64,000 bases of DNA from Metaphire vulgaris. Its lineage: Eukaryota > Annelida > Clitellata > Crassiclitellata > Megascolecidae. The DNA is taken from the NCBI GenBank assembly GCA_018105865.1, contig CM030852.1:14591945-14655944 (forward strand), written 5' to 3'. The notes under the pieces were generated by a model. It was not told the DNA's origin. It ran no database searches and worked only from the letters and a program-made list of their open reading frames with translations. Positions within the stretch are counted from its first letter, which is position 1, and every line of letters starts with the position of its first letter. Shown one piece after another: positions 31,801-40,956 of the stretch. A program made the position numbers and the translations under genes.

Positions 31801-33664
31801 GTAATTGGCAGCCAATCGCCGTGGTTATAGGTAATGAATATTTATGAACTTGTGTATATGCATGAGATTTGCGTATGTGTTATGCCTTATGGCTCCACCC
31901 ATATAATTGCTTCAAGCATTGCCATTGGTTGCCTGCAAAGAATTCCCAAGGAGGAAATAAAATTATAGTTGTCGTTGCTATGGGAGGGCGGTTCTAATCT
32001 TGATTGACAGGCTATCTGCCGACCAATCAAAACTTGACCAGGAAATAACTTTATGGGGGAAATAATTTTATACGACAGCGGCTCCACCGGGGGGGCAGGG
32101 GGGCCCGTGCCCCCCCTATTGACTGCCTGGCCCCCCAGTGGCCCCCAGTGGCCCCCAGTTGGGACCCTATACTTAATGCTACATACATTAAACAACAAAT
32201 GGTTGGCCCCCATGATTAGAAGTTCCCCAACGCTAAAAAAAGTTTAAAAGGATGTTAAAGGACCGCATGGATGCTGAGAGAAATTCTTCGCGTGGCGAAA
32301 ATCAGGCGGCGAATTCTTGAGGGCGGTCAACTGCGAGACAGTAATCCATCGCCGAACTTGACGGGAACCGACTGAAGATGGAATTCCGCGCGTGAACCGG
32401 AACAGTCTTTGCCCTTTATAGCCTGTAGGCTCCGTCGACGGGCTGGTGGCTTAGATAAAATGGCGAGAAGCCGACCACGCCGTCACGGGCGACATAAATC
32501 CGATTCGTTCGGCGCAGAGAAACGCAAAGACGATCGCCGACCGCTTCGAAAACGACAGCTATGTGACAACCCTCTCGATTAGCGCTAAGAAATAAGCGCC
32601 AGACGTCGGTAAAACCGCCAAGAACGGCGATATATTCCGAAGCACGTACAAACACGTGCTAGCAGCCAAAATGGCGCTACCGGAAGCATGAAGCACAATT
32701 ATTACTCCTTCCCCCAAATTTACTTTTCCAAGACTTCCAACAGGTAGTAAAATCTTTTGTATGAGAGCATCGTTCAATGCACCACTAAAATAATTTATAT
32801 TAGCCATCTCTTTCTTTTCTCTATTTAAAAATCTGTCTTCAACAGATCTTCGTCTAATTAAGTAAGTAAGTAAGTAAGTAAAATCTCGTAAACTTATACA
32901 GCGCCCCGGAAAGCAGTACAGCAGTAGCTGTTTATTCTTATGCGCTTAATCTTTCTTGAAATAGCTATAGACAGGGTGGTTTGTCGGCCGGGCAAAGGTC
33001 AGTGTATCTATGAGGCGGCGGGTTAGTTATCGCCATGCAAGGTGATAGGCCTACTTTATAATCTCTATGTTTATGGCAGTGTTCTGTCTATTGGAACGTT
33101 CATGAGAAGCGTTTTGAATGCTTCTCATCCATAAATTATATTTTTAAATACAAATTTATTTTGTAATTAGATTGATTTTGAAGTTTTATCCGACTTAAGT
33201 CAATGTGTAATAATCCGCTTTTTAATTGAAGTTAAATCTACAATGGATTAATAGCCGTACGCATAAATAAGGAATTTAAAACAAATCGGGCGTAGGTTGA
33301 GTTCTGTCACCATTCTTGTATAAAACCACTAATTCTATGCAAATTTGTGTATGTATATAAATTCTATTATACTTAAAATTCGACTAGCAGATGACACTTC
33401 AAAATATGGAGAACTTATCGAGTGTTGTGAAAGTGAATATAGTGCGTGGAATTGGTATTCTAAATAGTTGGCATATGATAATGCAGACAGTAGGCGTATT
33501 AATGGCGAGTTTATCGATAGAGAATCTTGAATATCAAAAGAGTGAATAATACTGGCGTTGAGTTTCTGACCTGTCGTCAAAAGAACTTCTAAGATGAGAA
33601 GAAGAAGAATCGTTGAAACTCGACTTCGCCGAAGAATCTTCTCGATGCGTCTAAGATCTCCCAT
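13808..33664 (-). CDS. Receptor B: V-like, three Ig-like domains, stalk, TM1, TM2, truncated tail
   Basis: The model is join(33571-33664, 24469-24786, 23551-23928, 21029-21298, 20103-20396, 17828-17842, 16924-17085, 16490-16612, 16108-16260, 13808-13908) on the complement: 1908 bases, 635 residues, all introns phase 1. It is the tandem duplicate of receptor C, with both flanks also duplicated (12.85-34.4 kb against 35.4-48.2 kb). The first intron is 8.8 kb and full of satellite. Distinctive damage: a 1-base insertion truncates the tail before the last YxxL, a broken extra D3 exon sits at 21365, and a MITE lies at the last intron's branch site. The predicted role is a surface recognition receptor. 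Ligand and partner are unknown. Confidence 0.75.
13937..14209. mobile_element. 273-bp hAT-like MITE beside the last 3' splice site of receptor B
   Basis: Ends CAGAGGCGGATC and CTTCGCCCCTG; target duplication GAGTTAAC at 13929-13936 and 14210-14217. Receptor C has the empty site (GAGTTAGC). The insertion is about 28 bases upstream of the AG of exon 10. It contains the TTTTTTGCTTGTC module. The stretch 14218-14860 after it is a worn second copy of the intron sequence found at 15730-16080. Confidence 0.85.
14870..15001. repeat. (TA)n microsatellite with GATAGGTCTCATATA repeats
   Basis: Two TA runs separated by copies of GATAGGTCTC. One copy contains TAGGCCTA within the TA run. Confidence 0.85.
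15274..15353. mobile_element. 80-bp TTAA-flanked MITE
   Basis: Starts TTAACCCTGTGG and ends CCAAAGGGTTAA. Same size class as the elements at 6179 and 10690, but with a different core. Confidence 0.5.
15598..15690 (-). mobile_element. LINE/SINE 3' end with GTAA tail
   Basis: The minus strand ends in (TTAC)n after a block also seen at 32865-32960 and, on the plus strand, at 59540-59610. Shared landmarks are GAGATTTTACTTAC and the GCGC...GCTGC segment. Confidence 0.5.
16108..16260 (-). CDS. Receptor B exon 9: cytoplasmic tail, paired YxxL
   Basis: Encodes a Gly/Pro/His-rich linker, then YEELDWNPQTTQAYDRL, two YxxL sites nine residues apart, then HEYVKA. ITAMs have the form YxxL/I-x6-8-YxxL/I, with some longer spacings known, so this is ITAM-like but slightly wide. 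Phase 1-1, acceptor CCTCAG, donor GTAAGA. Very close to receptor C exon 9. Confidence 0.8.
16490..16612 (-). CDS. Receptor B exon 8: TM2
   Basis: GSECSGG leads to a helix MVLFIFCLVICGIIFVPWIL and a basic, Cys-rich stop SHCCRKN. The positive residues on the C-terminal side place the tail inside the cell for this helix alone. 123 bases, phase 1-1, nearly identical to 37108-37230. Confidence 0.8.
16751..16836. repeat. (GAT)n(AAT)n microsatellite
   Basis: About 13 GAT then about 16 AAT units in the intron between TM1 and TM2 of receptor B. Confidence 0.95.
16924..17085 (-). CDS. Receptor B exon 7: TM1 and Cys loop
   Basis: A very hydrophobic helix (WILLLLLLILLVLGLFVLPA) is followed by a loop with PCYGG, KSCREN, FPWIE and LPCMNGKG. 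No in-frame ATG, so it is not a leader. With TM2 it would make a hairpin, which conflicts with an intracellular tail if both are used together. The exon is 162 bases, phase 1-1, so skipping keeps the frame. Confidence 0.75.
17358..17629. mobile_element. 272-bp hAT-like MITE, perfect 8-bp target duplication
   Basis: CAGTAGCATAGC at the left and TATACGCCACTG at the right; CAAGGAAC on both sides (17350-17357 and 17630-17637). It has two copies of the TTTTTTGCTTGTCAG module inside. Confidence 0.8.
17828..17842 (-). CDS. Receptor B exon 6: 15-base stalk microexon
   Basis: ATTCTAG/ATTCACCTGATGAAG/GTAAG gives phase 1-1 and encodes DSPDE. Receptor C has a 33-base exon at the same place. The intron from 17843 to 20102 carries no other exon; I see only unique AT-rich sequence there and a TAGGCCTA insertion near 19491. 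Confidence 0.55.
20103..20396 (-). CDS. Receptor B exon 5: D4 Ig domain with NATE repeat
   Basis: The N-terminal half is a 24-base in-frame repeat: NATEVTTS three times plus a fourth NATEA, each giving an N-glycosylation sequon. Then a C2/I-type domain follows: TTCTADGLPNPSYAW (B Cys, C Trp), SGSYRCVANN (F Cys). An extra Cys follows the Trp (WYDQC), as in C and D. The domain appears short compared with receptor C, which has 15 more residues before the B strand. Confidence 0.8.
21029..21298 (-). CDS. Receptor B exon 4: D3 Ig domain
   Basis: ICEAKILECHPYAYPPP then VHW and FGGEYICSV give the C-W-C Ig pattern plus the extra upstream Cys. It ends FTMEKC. It is 12-15 bases shorter than the D3 of C and D because the NGNN segment after the F strand is missing. 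GTAAGT donor. Confidence 0.8.
21365..21512 (-). pseudogene. Broken extra copy of the D3 exon
   Basis: Starts after TTTGTAG with the D3 pattern ESGICEANILEFYP, where the B-strand Cys of the intact exons (LECHP) has become Phe. The copy stops after the VVNG segment near 21365 and runs straight into intron sequence, so it lacks the second half and a donor. It is a partial tandem duplication just upstream of the intact exon. Confidence 0.75.
22016..22860. repeat. About 190-bp tandem repeat with internal inverted segments
   Basis: Copies begin near 22190, 22381, 22570 and 22761 (periods 191, 189, 191). Each holds GCTAGCCATTCA-type sequence that is the reverse complement of a block in the first part, so single strands can fold. 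A KpnI-rich GGGTACC stretch (22020-22120) precedes it. In the receptor B intron between D3 and D2. Confidence 0.85.
23551..23928 (-). CDS. Receptor B exon 3: D2 Ig-like domain
   Basis: 378 bases, phase 1-1, same length as in C and D. EGCVDGVFFELTVKYSG starts it, then a Pro-rich run (PLPVAPSPPSS), LKW, a Thr/Ser-rich NTTSSS and PSYVCTLYF. A third Cys follows and it ends FNWETPQ. The C-W-C order supports an Ig-like fold, but the Pro-rich insert makes the assignment less sure than for the other domains. Confidence 0.75.
24469..24786 (-). CDS. Receptor B exon 2: V-like Ig domain
   Basis: It begins ARGAIVQRP (end of the leader), then LAVSVGGSSYFNC (B Cys), IDW (C Trp), DSSC and SVC (extra Cys pair), NLQLGGYYAC (F Cys) and a plain G strand AILVVAG. 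Ordinary donor GTACGC directly follows; no recombination signal. Confidence 0.8.
25312..25540 (-). mobile_element. LINE reverse transcriptase fragment
   Basis: A 67-codon open frame contains YLGVTLKKG and ARLKFFRTFN, motifs of the C-terminal part of non-LTR reverse transcriptases. It is truncated on both sides. The preceding 24800-25310 shows nothing else. Confidence 0.55.
25550..28040. repeat. Palindromic satellite array, forward orientation
   Basis: About 14 units of alternating 108 and 157 bases share AGCATTGGTTGGAAATGA, CCCATGGGTAATAA and three palindromes: AATAAATTTATT, ATTTCCTAGGAAAT and ATAACCGGTTAT. The first copy starts at the left terminal repeat GTCGTATAAATTTATTTCC. A LINE fragment interrupts it at 27046-27600. 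In intron 1 of receptor B. Confidence 0.9.
27046..27600 (+). mobile_element. L2/CR1-like LINE 3' fragment
   Basis: Open frame with RLDYCNSLL, AARLITGTRR, LHWLPVRKRI and VWNSLPPDLR, all hallmarks of the C-terminal end of L2/CR1 reverse transcriptases. Ends in (TCTAA)n, a usual tail of these elements. Inserted into the satellite and fairly young, since about 160 codons are intact. Confidence 0.8.
28169..28777. repeat. 187-bp direct duplication between the two satellite arrays
   Basis: The block starting TTTATGACGAAGCGCCAG at 28291 is repeated at 28478 with few changes. It carries a short ORF from 28169, which I do not recognise. The rest of 28040-29000 has no other feature. Confidence 0.7.
29008..29375. 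mobile_element. MITE with TCCATAAATTACGTCACGCG ends
   Basis: Left GTCCATAAATTACGTCACGCG and right CGCGTGACGTAATTTATAGAC are inverted. The inside has three copies of the ACAAGCAAAAAAxGTCA module. Confidence 0.7.
29436..30287. mobile_element. 852-bp non-autonomous hAT-like element
   Basis: CAGGGCCG and CGGCCCTG ends, perfect 8-bp duplication CTTATATG (29428-29435 and 30288-30295). Subterminal GGGCACAGTGGGCAC/GTGCCC repeats. No intact transposase. Confidence 0.85.
30345..31250. repeat. Palindromic satellite array, reverse orientation
   Basis: About 7 units, the reverse complement of the array at 25550-28040 (CCAACCAATGCTAT, CTAGGAAATAAATTTAT, CCGGCTATAA). Together the two arrays face each other across 2.3 kb. 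Confidence 0.9.
32041..32230. mobile_element. Right terminal repeat of the satellite element and a truncated MITE
   Basis: At 32041-32076 the reverse complement reads GTCGTATAAAATTATTTCC, matching the left boundary at 25559. Immediately after lies a reverse truncated copy of the MITE at 12969 (ACCATTTGTTGTTTAATG on its own strand). The stretch 31250-32040 has one AAT/AGTGGTTT SINE tail at 31490-31555 and nothing else. Confidence 0.6.
32260..32810 (-). other. CpG-rich block with overlapping short ORFs
   Basis: Much richer in CG dinucleotides than its surroundings. The minus strand holds an 82-codon frame beginning MANINYFSGALNDAL and an overlapping frame to 32416. I do not recognise either. 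It lies inside intron 1 of receptor B, about 0.8 kb from the leader exon, so a regulatory island or a retroposed gene piece are both possible. Confidence 0.3.
32850..32960 (-). mobile_element. LINE/SINE 3' end with (TTAC)n tail
   Basis: Minus strand reads AATAAACAGCTACTGCTG... to GAGATTTTACTTACTTACTTAC, the same end as the plus copy near 59540. Confidence 0.6.
33571..33664 (-). CDS. Receptor B exon 1: signal peptide
   Basis: Start placed at the second ATG (MGDLRRIEKILRRSR); an in-frame ATG 13 codons earlier (33703) is also open. A long basic N-region precedes VSTILLLLILEVLLTT, ending ACA G/GTCAGA in phase 1. Joining to the V exon gives ...LLTTVARGAIVQ, a credible cleavage region. Flanks match those of the receptor C leader. 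Confidence 0.7.
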
Positions 33665-33978
33665 TGCACCTGAACCTTGAAATAACTGAACTTGTTTTTC
33701 CAATATAAACCAGAGACTTTATATTAGCATAAATGTCAGTTGCGTTTTACATTTCTAATCAATTCAGATGTTTTCGCATTACCTGAAATCATTCAGTCTA
33801 TATAATCCAATAACAATTATTATAATAAAGAGGTCCATTCTTAGAGAGGAAGAATTGCAATAACAGGCCTATATATCTAATCTTTTCTTCATCGACGAAA
33901 ACATTTCAAAATTGTCAACAGTTAGCATGTGATCTGTAGATCAATACTTGAGCCGAAACTAACTGTAGATTGACTTAT

Positions 33979-33981
<3 letters not shown>

Positions 33982-34033
<52 letters not shown>
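33982..34033. repeat. (GA)n microsatellite
   Basis: About 26 AG units upstream of receptor B; the paralogous flank of C lacks it. Confidence 0.95.
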
Positions 34034-34035
<2 letters not shown>

Positions 34036-34468
34036 CATTAGTCGACCGCAATTCGATTCTTTCAACCAATCAAAATCTTGCGCTAAAAAGAAATAAGCAT
34101 TAGAGAAGTTGTCTATATTGTTAACCATAATGACTATATTGTTAACCATAATGCATACATGGCATTACTTCCTCAATTCTAGGTTCACGTTATTTACACA
34201 TGATAGGCCAACCTATCTTCAGCCTGACGCTGACGTATTCTTTGAACTGTACTCGCTCCCGAATTTATAAATCACATTAAGCCGAAACGTTTGCTCATAT
34301 TGAAAGTTGGAAATTCAATTTTATGTAAATTGTAGAGCAACATTCATATCGATTACTCGACAGAAACTTGATAGTGGGGAATGATTTTATCGTTGGCTAA
34401 TTTGGAATACGATCAGTAATTTTTAATATTTAGTAATCAAATAATTAAAATTTATCTGTAATAATTAT

Positions 34469-34663
34469 CAGGGGCGTAGCGACGGGGGAGGGAGGTATAT
34501 CGGTATATATACCACCTTCCCAAATCAGTCTACCTTACAGTTTTTTTATGGGATCTACATGTGGTTATATGTGGTTTATATGATTTATGTGGGTTATAGT
34601 TCAGATTTATACCCACCTAAAAGATTTATACCCTCTCAAATCAAATTCCTGGTTACGCCCCTG
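34469..34663. mobile_element. 195-bp hAT-like MITE, perfect 8-bp target duplication
   Basis: CAGGGGCGTAGC and GTTACGCCCCTG ends; ATAATTAT on both sides (34461-34468 and 34664-34671). The C copy of this flank near 48175 reads AATAATAATGGCTCC without it. The following 34680-35300 shows no gene. Confidence 0.85.
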
Positions 34664-35304
34664 ATAATTATGTCTCCATGGAGGAAACGTGGGCCTTAGG
34701 GATTTGCGATATCTGTGGCATGTGTGAATAAGCGGAGTGACAGAGAGTGGAAGCATTGGAAAGAACTGTGAAGTAGAGGGGAAATAAAACGATTGAAGAC
34801 TGAACTAACCTCAGAGACGATGACACGAAAAAGAAGAAAACGAGCACGTATTCACTGATTTCTGGTCACATCGCGCTCTCAATCGAATAGGGGCCTCCCA
34901 CTTTCAAGTAAGAAAAAAATTAATGTTCTCTACACAGAAGACTTGGGACCCTGGACACAGAGCAATCACTGGTCTTCTCTAACCTACCACCAAAGAGATT
35001 GATGACTTCATACATGCTTATCACTACCTATGTCTAGTTTCTAGGCCTGCTGAGCAGATAATGTTAATGTTGCCACCTTCGAGAACTCACATGACACCAC
35101 AATTGAGTACTGTAGATTTATCAGCCGGGAACTTTTGAAGCGCTTTGATTTTTAAATTCAAAGCCTTTTGAAAGTGAAAACGTTAATTAAGACGTTTTAT
35201 TGAAAATTTTGTAATCATGGGTGATCGACAACGAATGAGAAGTAGCGTACATTCGAAAGTGGCTTCGTTCATAACGGTACATACTAGTGTACATGACTAT
35301 ATGG

Positions 35305-35307
<3 letters not shown>

Positions 35308-35352
<45 letters not shown>
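35308..35352. repeat. (TA)n microsatellite
   Basis: About 22 TA units at the boundary of the duplicated receptor C unit, whose homology to B begins near 35385. Confidence 0.9.
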
Positions 35353-35356
<4 letters not shown>

Positions 35357-36049
35357 CAATATATATACAGTATATGTATATATTGCGTTCTATCTATTTT
35401 TTGCTGCTCTCTCTTGATCATGAGCTTCTGATGATCTACTCTAGCGATTGAATGTTCATTTTTGCGCCCTCTTTTGTGTTAAAAGGTGATTAGATGTCTT
35501 CTGTCAGATTTAGGCAATTTCTATCCGTGGCTCCATTGGTCCAAATTATGCGATCTGAGGAATATGAGAACAAGAACAGAAATAGGAACAGCTGTAAACA
35601 CACACAGAGACTCTGCGATTGAGTTACTGCTTTAAAGATAAAAGATTCATCTAGGAGTTATCTGTGGTCTGCTTTACTATTATCATCATTTTTTTCGCAG
35701 CAGTAGAGATATGTGAAATTTATTTGCTCTGTGACAATAGATGTATTTGTCTTTTTTTGTTGATTGAAAACTGAAACAACGCTTTGAAAATTATTTCAAT
35801 ATACTGTATTTGACCGTTTAAATGCTAAAAATCATAAAAAGCATTTGCATCTATACAAATGGAAATATTAAATCAAAAAGACAGATGTTGCACTTTTCAA
35901 AATCACAAAGTTACACTAAAGTTGCGGACCGATTGACTTTGAGCGACTAATGTTTTTAGCACGTAACAATATGAACGAAAATGCGCTTTTCATGTTCCCA
36001 GTCTAATTCATGTTTCGTTTGTTTTTTTACTGCTTTAGATTGCTATTAA

Positions 36050-36171
36050 CTATCGAATCAATTCTTGGTAGTTAGCCATCGGGTGGTGCTGATTCCTCTG
36101 TAGTTCTTCGTACGCAGCTTGTGTCTGTTGTTGGCGATTGTTCGTTTCCAGAGTGGAAGATCCTCCTAAAC
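36050..36171 (-). CDS. Receptor C exon 10: tail end with YEEL/YQEL pair
   Basis: Begins after TTCAG, encodes YEELQRNQHHPMANYQEL and ends LIR-TAG. A good branch site (CTAAC) lies about 25 bases before the acceptor. This exon shows the intact form of the tail that is frameshifted in receptor B. Confidence 0.8.
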
Positions 36172-39100
36172 CTGAATCAGAATCATTCGCAGAGTTAGCC
36201 TTTAAAAGAACAGCAAATATAAACTCTTCAATTTCCTAATTACACGCGGGAGAGTCTGAAATATAAAAAGTTACGAAACGTGTTATGATGTCGATTGATA
36301 AAAATAGATGATTTGTTAACGGCAAACTTTGATTTTGACATGGCATAATGCCAGCATTTAGGTCCTACTCAACATGTAGAAAGAAAATATTCGCGATATC
36401 GAAATGTTACATTGTACTCTATTTGCATTCCAGTTTGTTAACGCAAAACCGTTGCGTTAGACCTAAACTAAGAGTAGGAAGCAATACAGCAAAGACTAGG
36501 TCGATTGCATGAATTAGGTCACGAGGGTTCGGACGAAGAAATGTGTTGGTTATATACACTTCATCGAAGTCATCTGTGTACTTAATTAAAATCTGGTTGT
36601 GAGAGTGTGTTTTGCTTATGATCGGATGATCTCTTCTGTATTCTTACCATCGTTTCCACTTATTATGTTGATATATTCAGGGCGTTGAGATAATCCTTCG
36701 TAGACCTGTATTGTCCGTTGATTCCGTTCTAATCCTTCGTAATGAGATGGTCCTGGATGACCATTTGCACCGGAATTATGCGAATTCTCAGCGTACCTGG
36801 ACCCTAAGCAACGAATAGAAATATTCTAGAACTTCCAAAGTAAAAGTGACTCCTTGCCTGGCCGTATACAGCGTTTGAACAGAATTTCAGGATTACTAAA
36901 TAAATCTAAATTATCAAAACCTTTAAATATAGGGTTTCAAAATCATTTTACTTCGAAAACATATTGTAAATTTTAAATAAACACAAAATAGTTTAAATAT
37001 AAATAAAATAAAATAAAACAAGATTTAAAAGTGGTTCAGGAAAGTCTGCCCTGTGCGATAACCACTAAGTAATCATCTAGACTTCCAATTGAACTTGATA
37101 TTCTTACCTTGAGACTTTTTCGAATTCTTTCGACAGCAGTGGCTGGCAATGAGTATCCAAGGAACGAAAATTATTCCACAGACGACCAAACAGAAGATGA
37201 AAAGAACCATTCCACCGGAACATTCACATCCTACAAAACACACACAGCGTCATTTCATTATAATCCATAAATATGGAATTATTACAGTGTGCCTGCGCCT
37301 AACTAATAGCTAACAGTCTTCATAAAGGAATTGAATAAGGGGGAATATCTCAGATAAACACACAGCGACATCCGATCAAATTCGCATCTGATATAAAAGC
37401 AATGAACTATGCATAGCCTACAGTAGAGAACAGGAAATAATAATAATAATAATAATGTGGTTTTAAGTGGTTTAGGAGGCTAAGTAGGCCTGTGTGAAAA
37501 CCACTGATGTAACCATCTGCATTCAATAACCTAGTTTATCTAGATAGCCTTTGAATCCGTTCACTGTTTCAACTGTCACTCCCACCTCGTCCAAACTGTT
37601 CCATTTGTCCACAACCCTTGCACTAAAAAAGTTTTTCTTTCTTGGACCAACCCTCTGCTTAAACAATTTGCACTTGTGGCCTCTTGTGCTGCTATAGTGT
37701 GCCAATGTAAAGAATCGATCATATGGCACATCTACTTTCCCAGTCATTATTTTGTATGTTTCTATCAAATCCCCTTTTCTCTTCTCCTTTCTAATGTTGT
37801 CAGTCCACAATATTGAAGTCTTTTTCGTAGCTTAAATTATGGCAACCATTGACCATCTTCGTTGCTCGTCTTTGCACTTTTTCTAAAAGTTCTATATCTT
37901 TTTTTCAAGAATGGATTCCAAGCCTGAACACAGTATTCCAGATGAGGCCTTACTAATGACTTATAAAGTTTAATGATTATCTCTTTGTCACGACTCACAA
38001 TTGTCCTTTTCACCATTCGCAACATTTGGTTTCCCTTTTTGCTGCCTCCATGCATTGGTGAGATGGATTCATACTTCTATGGGTGATTATCCCAAGTCTC
38101 TTTCTTTTTCTGTTGTGGTTAGAACCTTCCCCTAAAGAATATTCATTACCATTATTAGACTTTCCAACATGCATTACAGAACATTTATCAATATTGAAAA
38201 GCATCTGCCAGTCCACAGACCACTGAAACAATTTCCTTAGATCTTCTTGTAAAATTTTTGCATCATCCTCCGAGTCTATATTTCTGCATAACTTTGTATC
38301 ATCGGCAAACTTTGAAATTTTGGACAGTAATCCTTCATCGATATCATTTATATATATTAGAAAAAAGAGAAGAGCAAAATTTGTTTCTCACAATAATTGG
38401 AACCACAATATATTGATTTGTGTTTCAGATCTGCGCCAAAATATATCTGACAAAGATGACATGGTGAGATGGAAATTACTATTCCAATGGAGGTGCAAAC
38501 TACTACAGTGCAGTAAAAGCAACAGCAGCTGAGAACAGGAAGATTTTCTCCTAATCTTATTCGATGAAAACGGTCTTTGCGCCTCAAAGAAATTCGCTAA
38601 CACTGCAACATATGTTCGATAATTTTTAGACTATTTAAAATCATGACTCATGAGAAAGATTCCATGCATGACGCATAGCTCAGGACTCTCAGCATGCTAA
38701 CTAGAGCAACCAAAGAGCATGACAATCTCTTTGGATAGAATCTCAATATTAAGACGTTCCTTATCCTCTTAGACAGTTGAAGACTACTTTGATACTTTAA
38801 TGCGACTTAACAATAAATAATAGGCCTATGTCTTGAGCATTAAAGTAGTCTTAGAGTGGGAGTGTTAGAAAGTTGAAGACTACTTTTATGCGTCAAATAA
38901 TTTCTTGTCATTGGGACCGGACTTCCGGTCGCCTCAGTGCTTACTTCCTATGCTCGATATTAGCTAAAGATACACGTGACTCGTTCTTAAAGACACTTTT
39001 TAAATAAATGTATCTTTTTTGTGCTAATAATAAAACTTTATGCTGTAAAAGAATTACTATTCTAACACTTACCTTTCTCGTTCATGCAAGGCAATGCTTT

Positions 39101-40906
39101 CTCTATCCAAGGAAACTCCTCATTTACGTTTTCCCTGCAGGATTTTGAGAAACCATACCAAAGCAGAAATACACACGCCGGCAACACGAAAAGCAAGAGA
39201 AGAAGTAGAAGCAAAAGCCATATCCAACCTATAATTATTTAAAATGAAAGGAAATATAAGATACAGTGTACCAAAGCCAATCTACAATTTTTGGGTTTAA
39301 TGAAATGCAGTTTTGCTCTGCTTGGAAATGCTTAAATCTAAAGGCACAAATCTATATCTCTTTACGCATTATTTTTTTAAAAATCGGTGAAGGTTTGAAC
39401 AGTTATAGCAGTATGCAAGCATTGTATTGGTTCCATTTTCTGGGAAAAGTGTTTATTTGACGACGGCGACTGCTGTCTTATGGTAATGGAAAGTAAACTT
39501 CTTCATTTCTTAAAATATGGAAGCTTAGGAAACATACCGTCAGCAGAGGATGGCCCTGGTGATAGATTCTCTAAAGAAAATAATTAGAACATTCATTACA
39601 CTTGCATACATGCATTTATATATAATATACTTTATACTTTAAAATATATACGTGTCTATTAATACAAAAGGCTCATCGCAATCGACCAAATAGCACTGAC
39701 CGATAGAACACCTTCTATTCTATTAAGCTAATCAGAAAGAAGAAAATGCAAATACTAAATGGATATTTTCGTTTCATGACTCCCATCTAAATATCTAATG
39801 CTTTGACTCAGTTGTTCTGTAACTTGACAACATAAGAATATATGCAATGCAAGAGACATTTTACGAAATAATTAATTATTAATATTATTATTATTAGGCG
39901 TCGGTCAATCTTCAACACTGTGACCGTTCCAACTTCCCTTGCATGTCTTGTTTCCCTTACACGCTTTCCTCCTTTCTTTCCTTCGTCCATTATCATTCAT
40001 CTGATCCCCGTTCATCTCCTCCGTTCCTTTTCTCATCTTTAACACAACCCATTACACTGTTTCACTCTTGCTTTTCTCTAAAACACGGCCTCCAAGGCCA
40101 CATACTTCGGCGTTACAGTCAAAGAATTCGCTTTAGTGAGAGATAAAAGGAGACGGAATGGGTAGTGATAAAAGGACAATCTTCGTCATTCAGTCCATCG
40201 CTCAACTGTCGAATAGACCTACTTCCGGGTGCATTCAGTTGCTCTGTTTTAGAGGCTCAGCAATAAATGAACATTTTCACTGGCAACGTCTAAAATCCCT
40301 CCCAAGTCTGAAGCCGAGTCTCATTATGCTGCAGATGACTTCATTCACTTTAACAATCGCATGAACTTTGGCGCTACATCAATAATCAATCATGTAGATG
40401 CAGTAGTGGTATCAATTACTGCTTACTGCGAAGAACTATAGGAAGATGCATTATTATTATTATTACCTATAATATTAAAATCCTTATTCTGTATGTCTGT
40501 TACCTTCGAGCGTTCTCATTGGTTGACAAAGAAGCGTTTGGCGAAGCGTACGTTTAGCACGGTTTAGTCGAGTCATTGCAGCATCAGAGGGGTGGGCGTG
40601 CGACGACGTTGCTATTGGTAACAATTGTTCGTAGCTTGAGGAAGTTGCGCAATTTTAACGTACACAAAAAATACGTGTACAGCGTCACAAATGGTCACAG
40701 TTGCGTGATTTTAACGTACATAGGCCTAATTATTACGTGGCGCAGAGCTTGGCTAGGTGGCGTATGTACAGTACATCATTGAAATGTTGTTCAGCATGAA
40801 TTCAATGATTGGGTATTAGGTATAGGTAATGGATTAGTATTATCCTGCACTGCGAGCGAAGCGAGCATCTTTCTAGTTATTATTATTATTATTATTATTA
40901 ATATAG

Positions 40907-40956
<50 letters not shown>

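Noticed and set aside
32416..32807. Confident protein-coding gene in the CpG-rich block
   Set aside because: Two overlapping short frames, no recognised motif and no splice or promoter support; kept only as an unexplained block.
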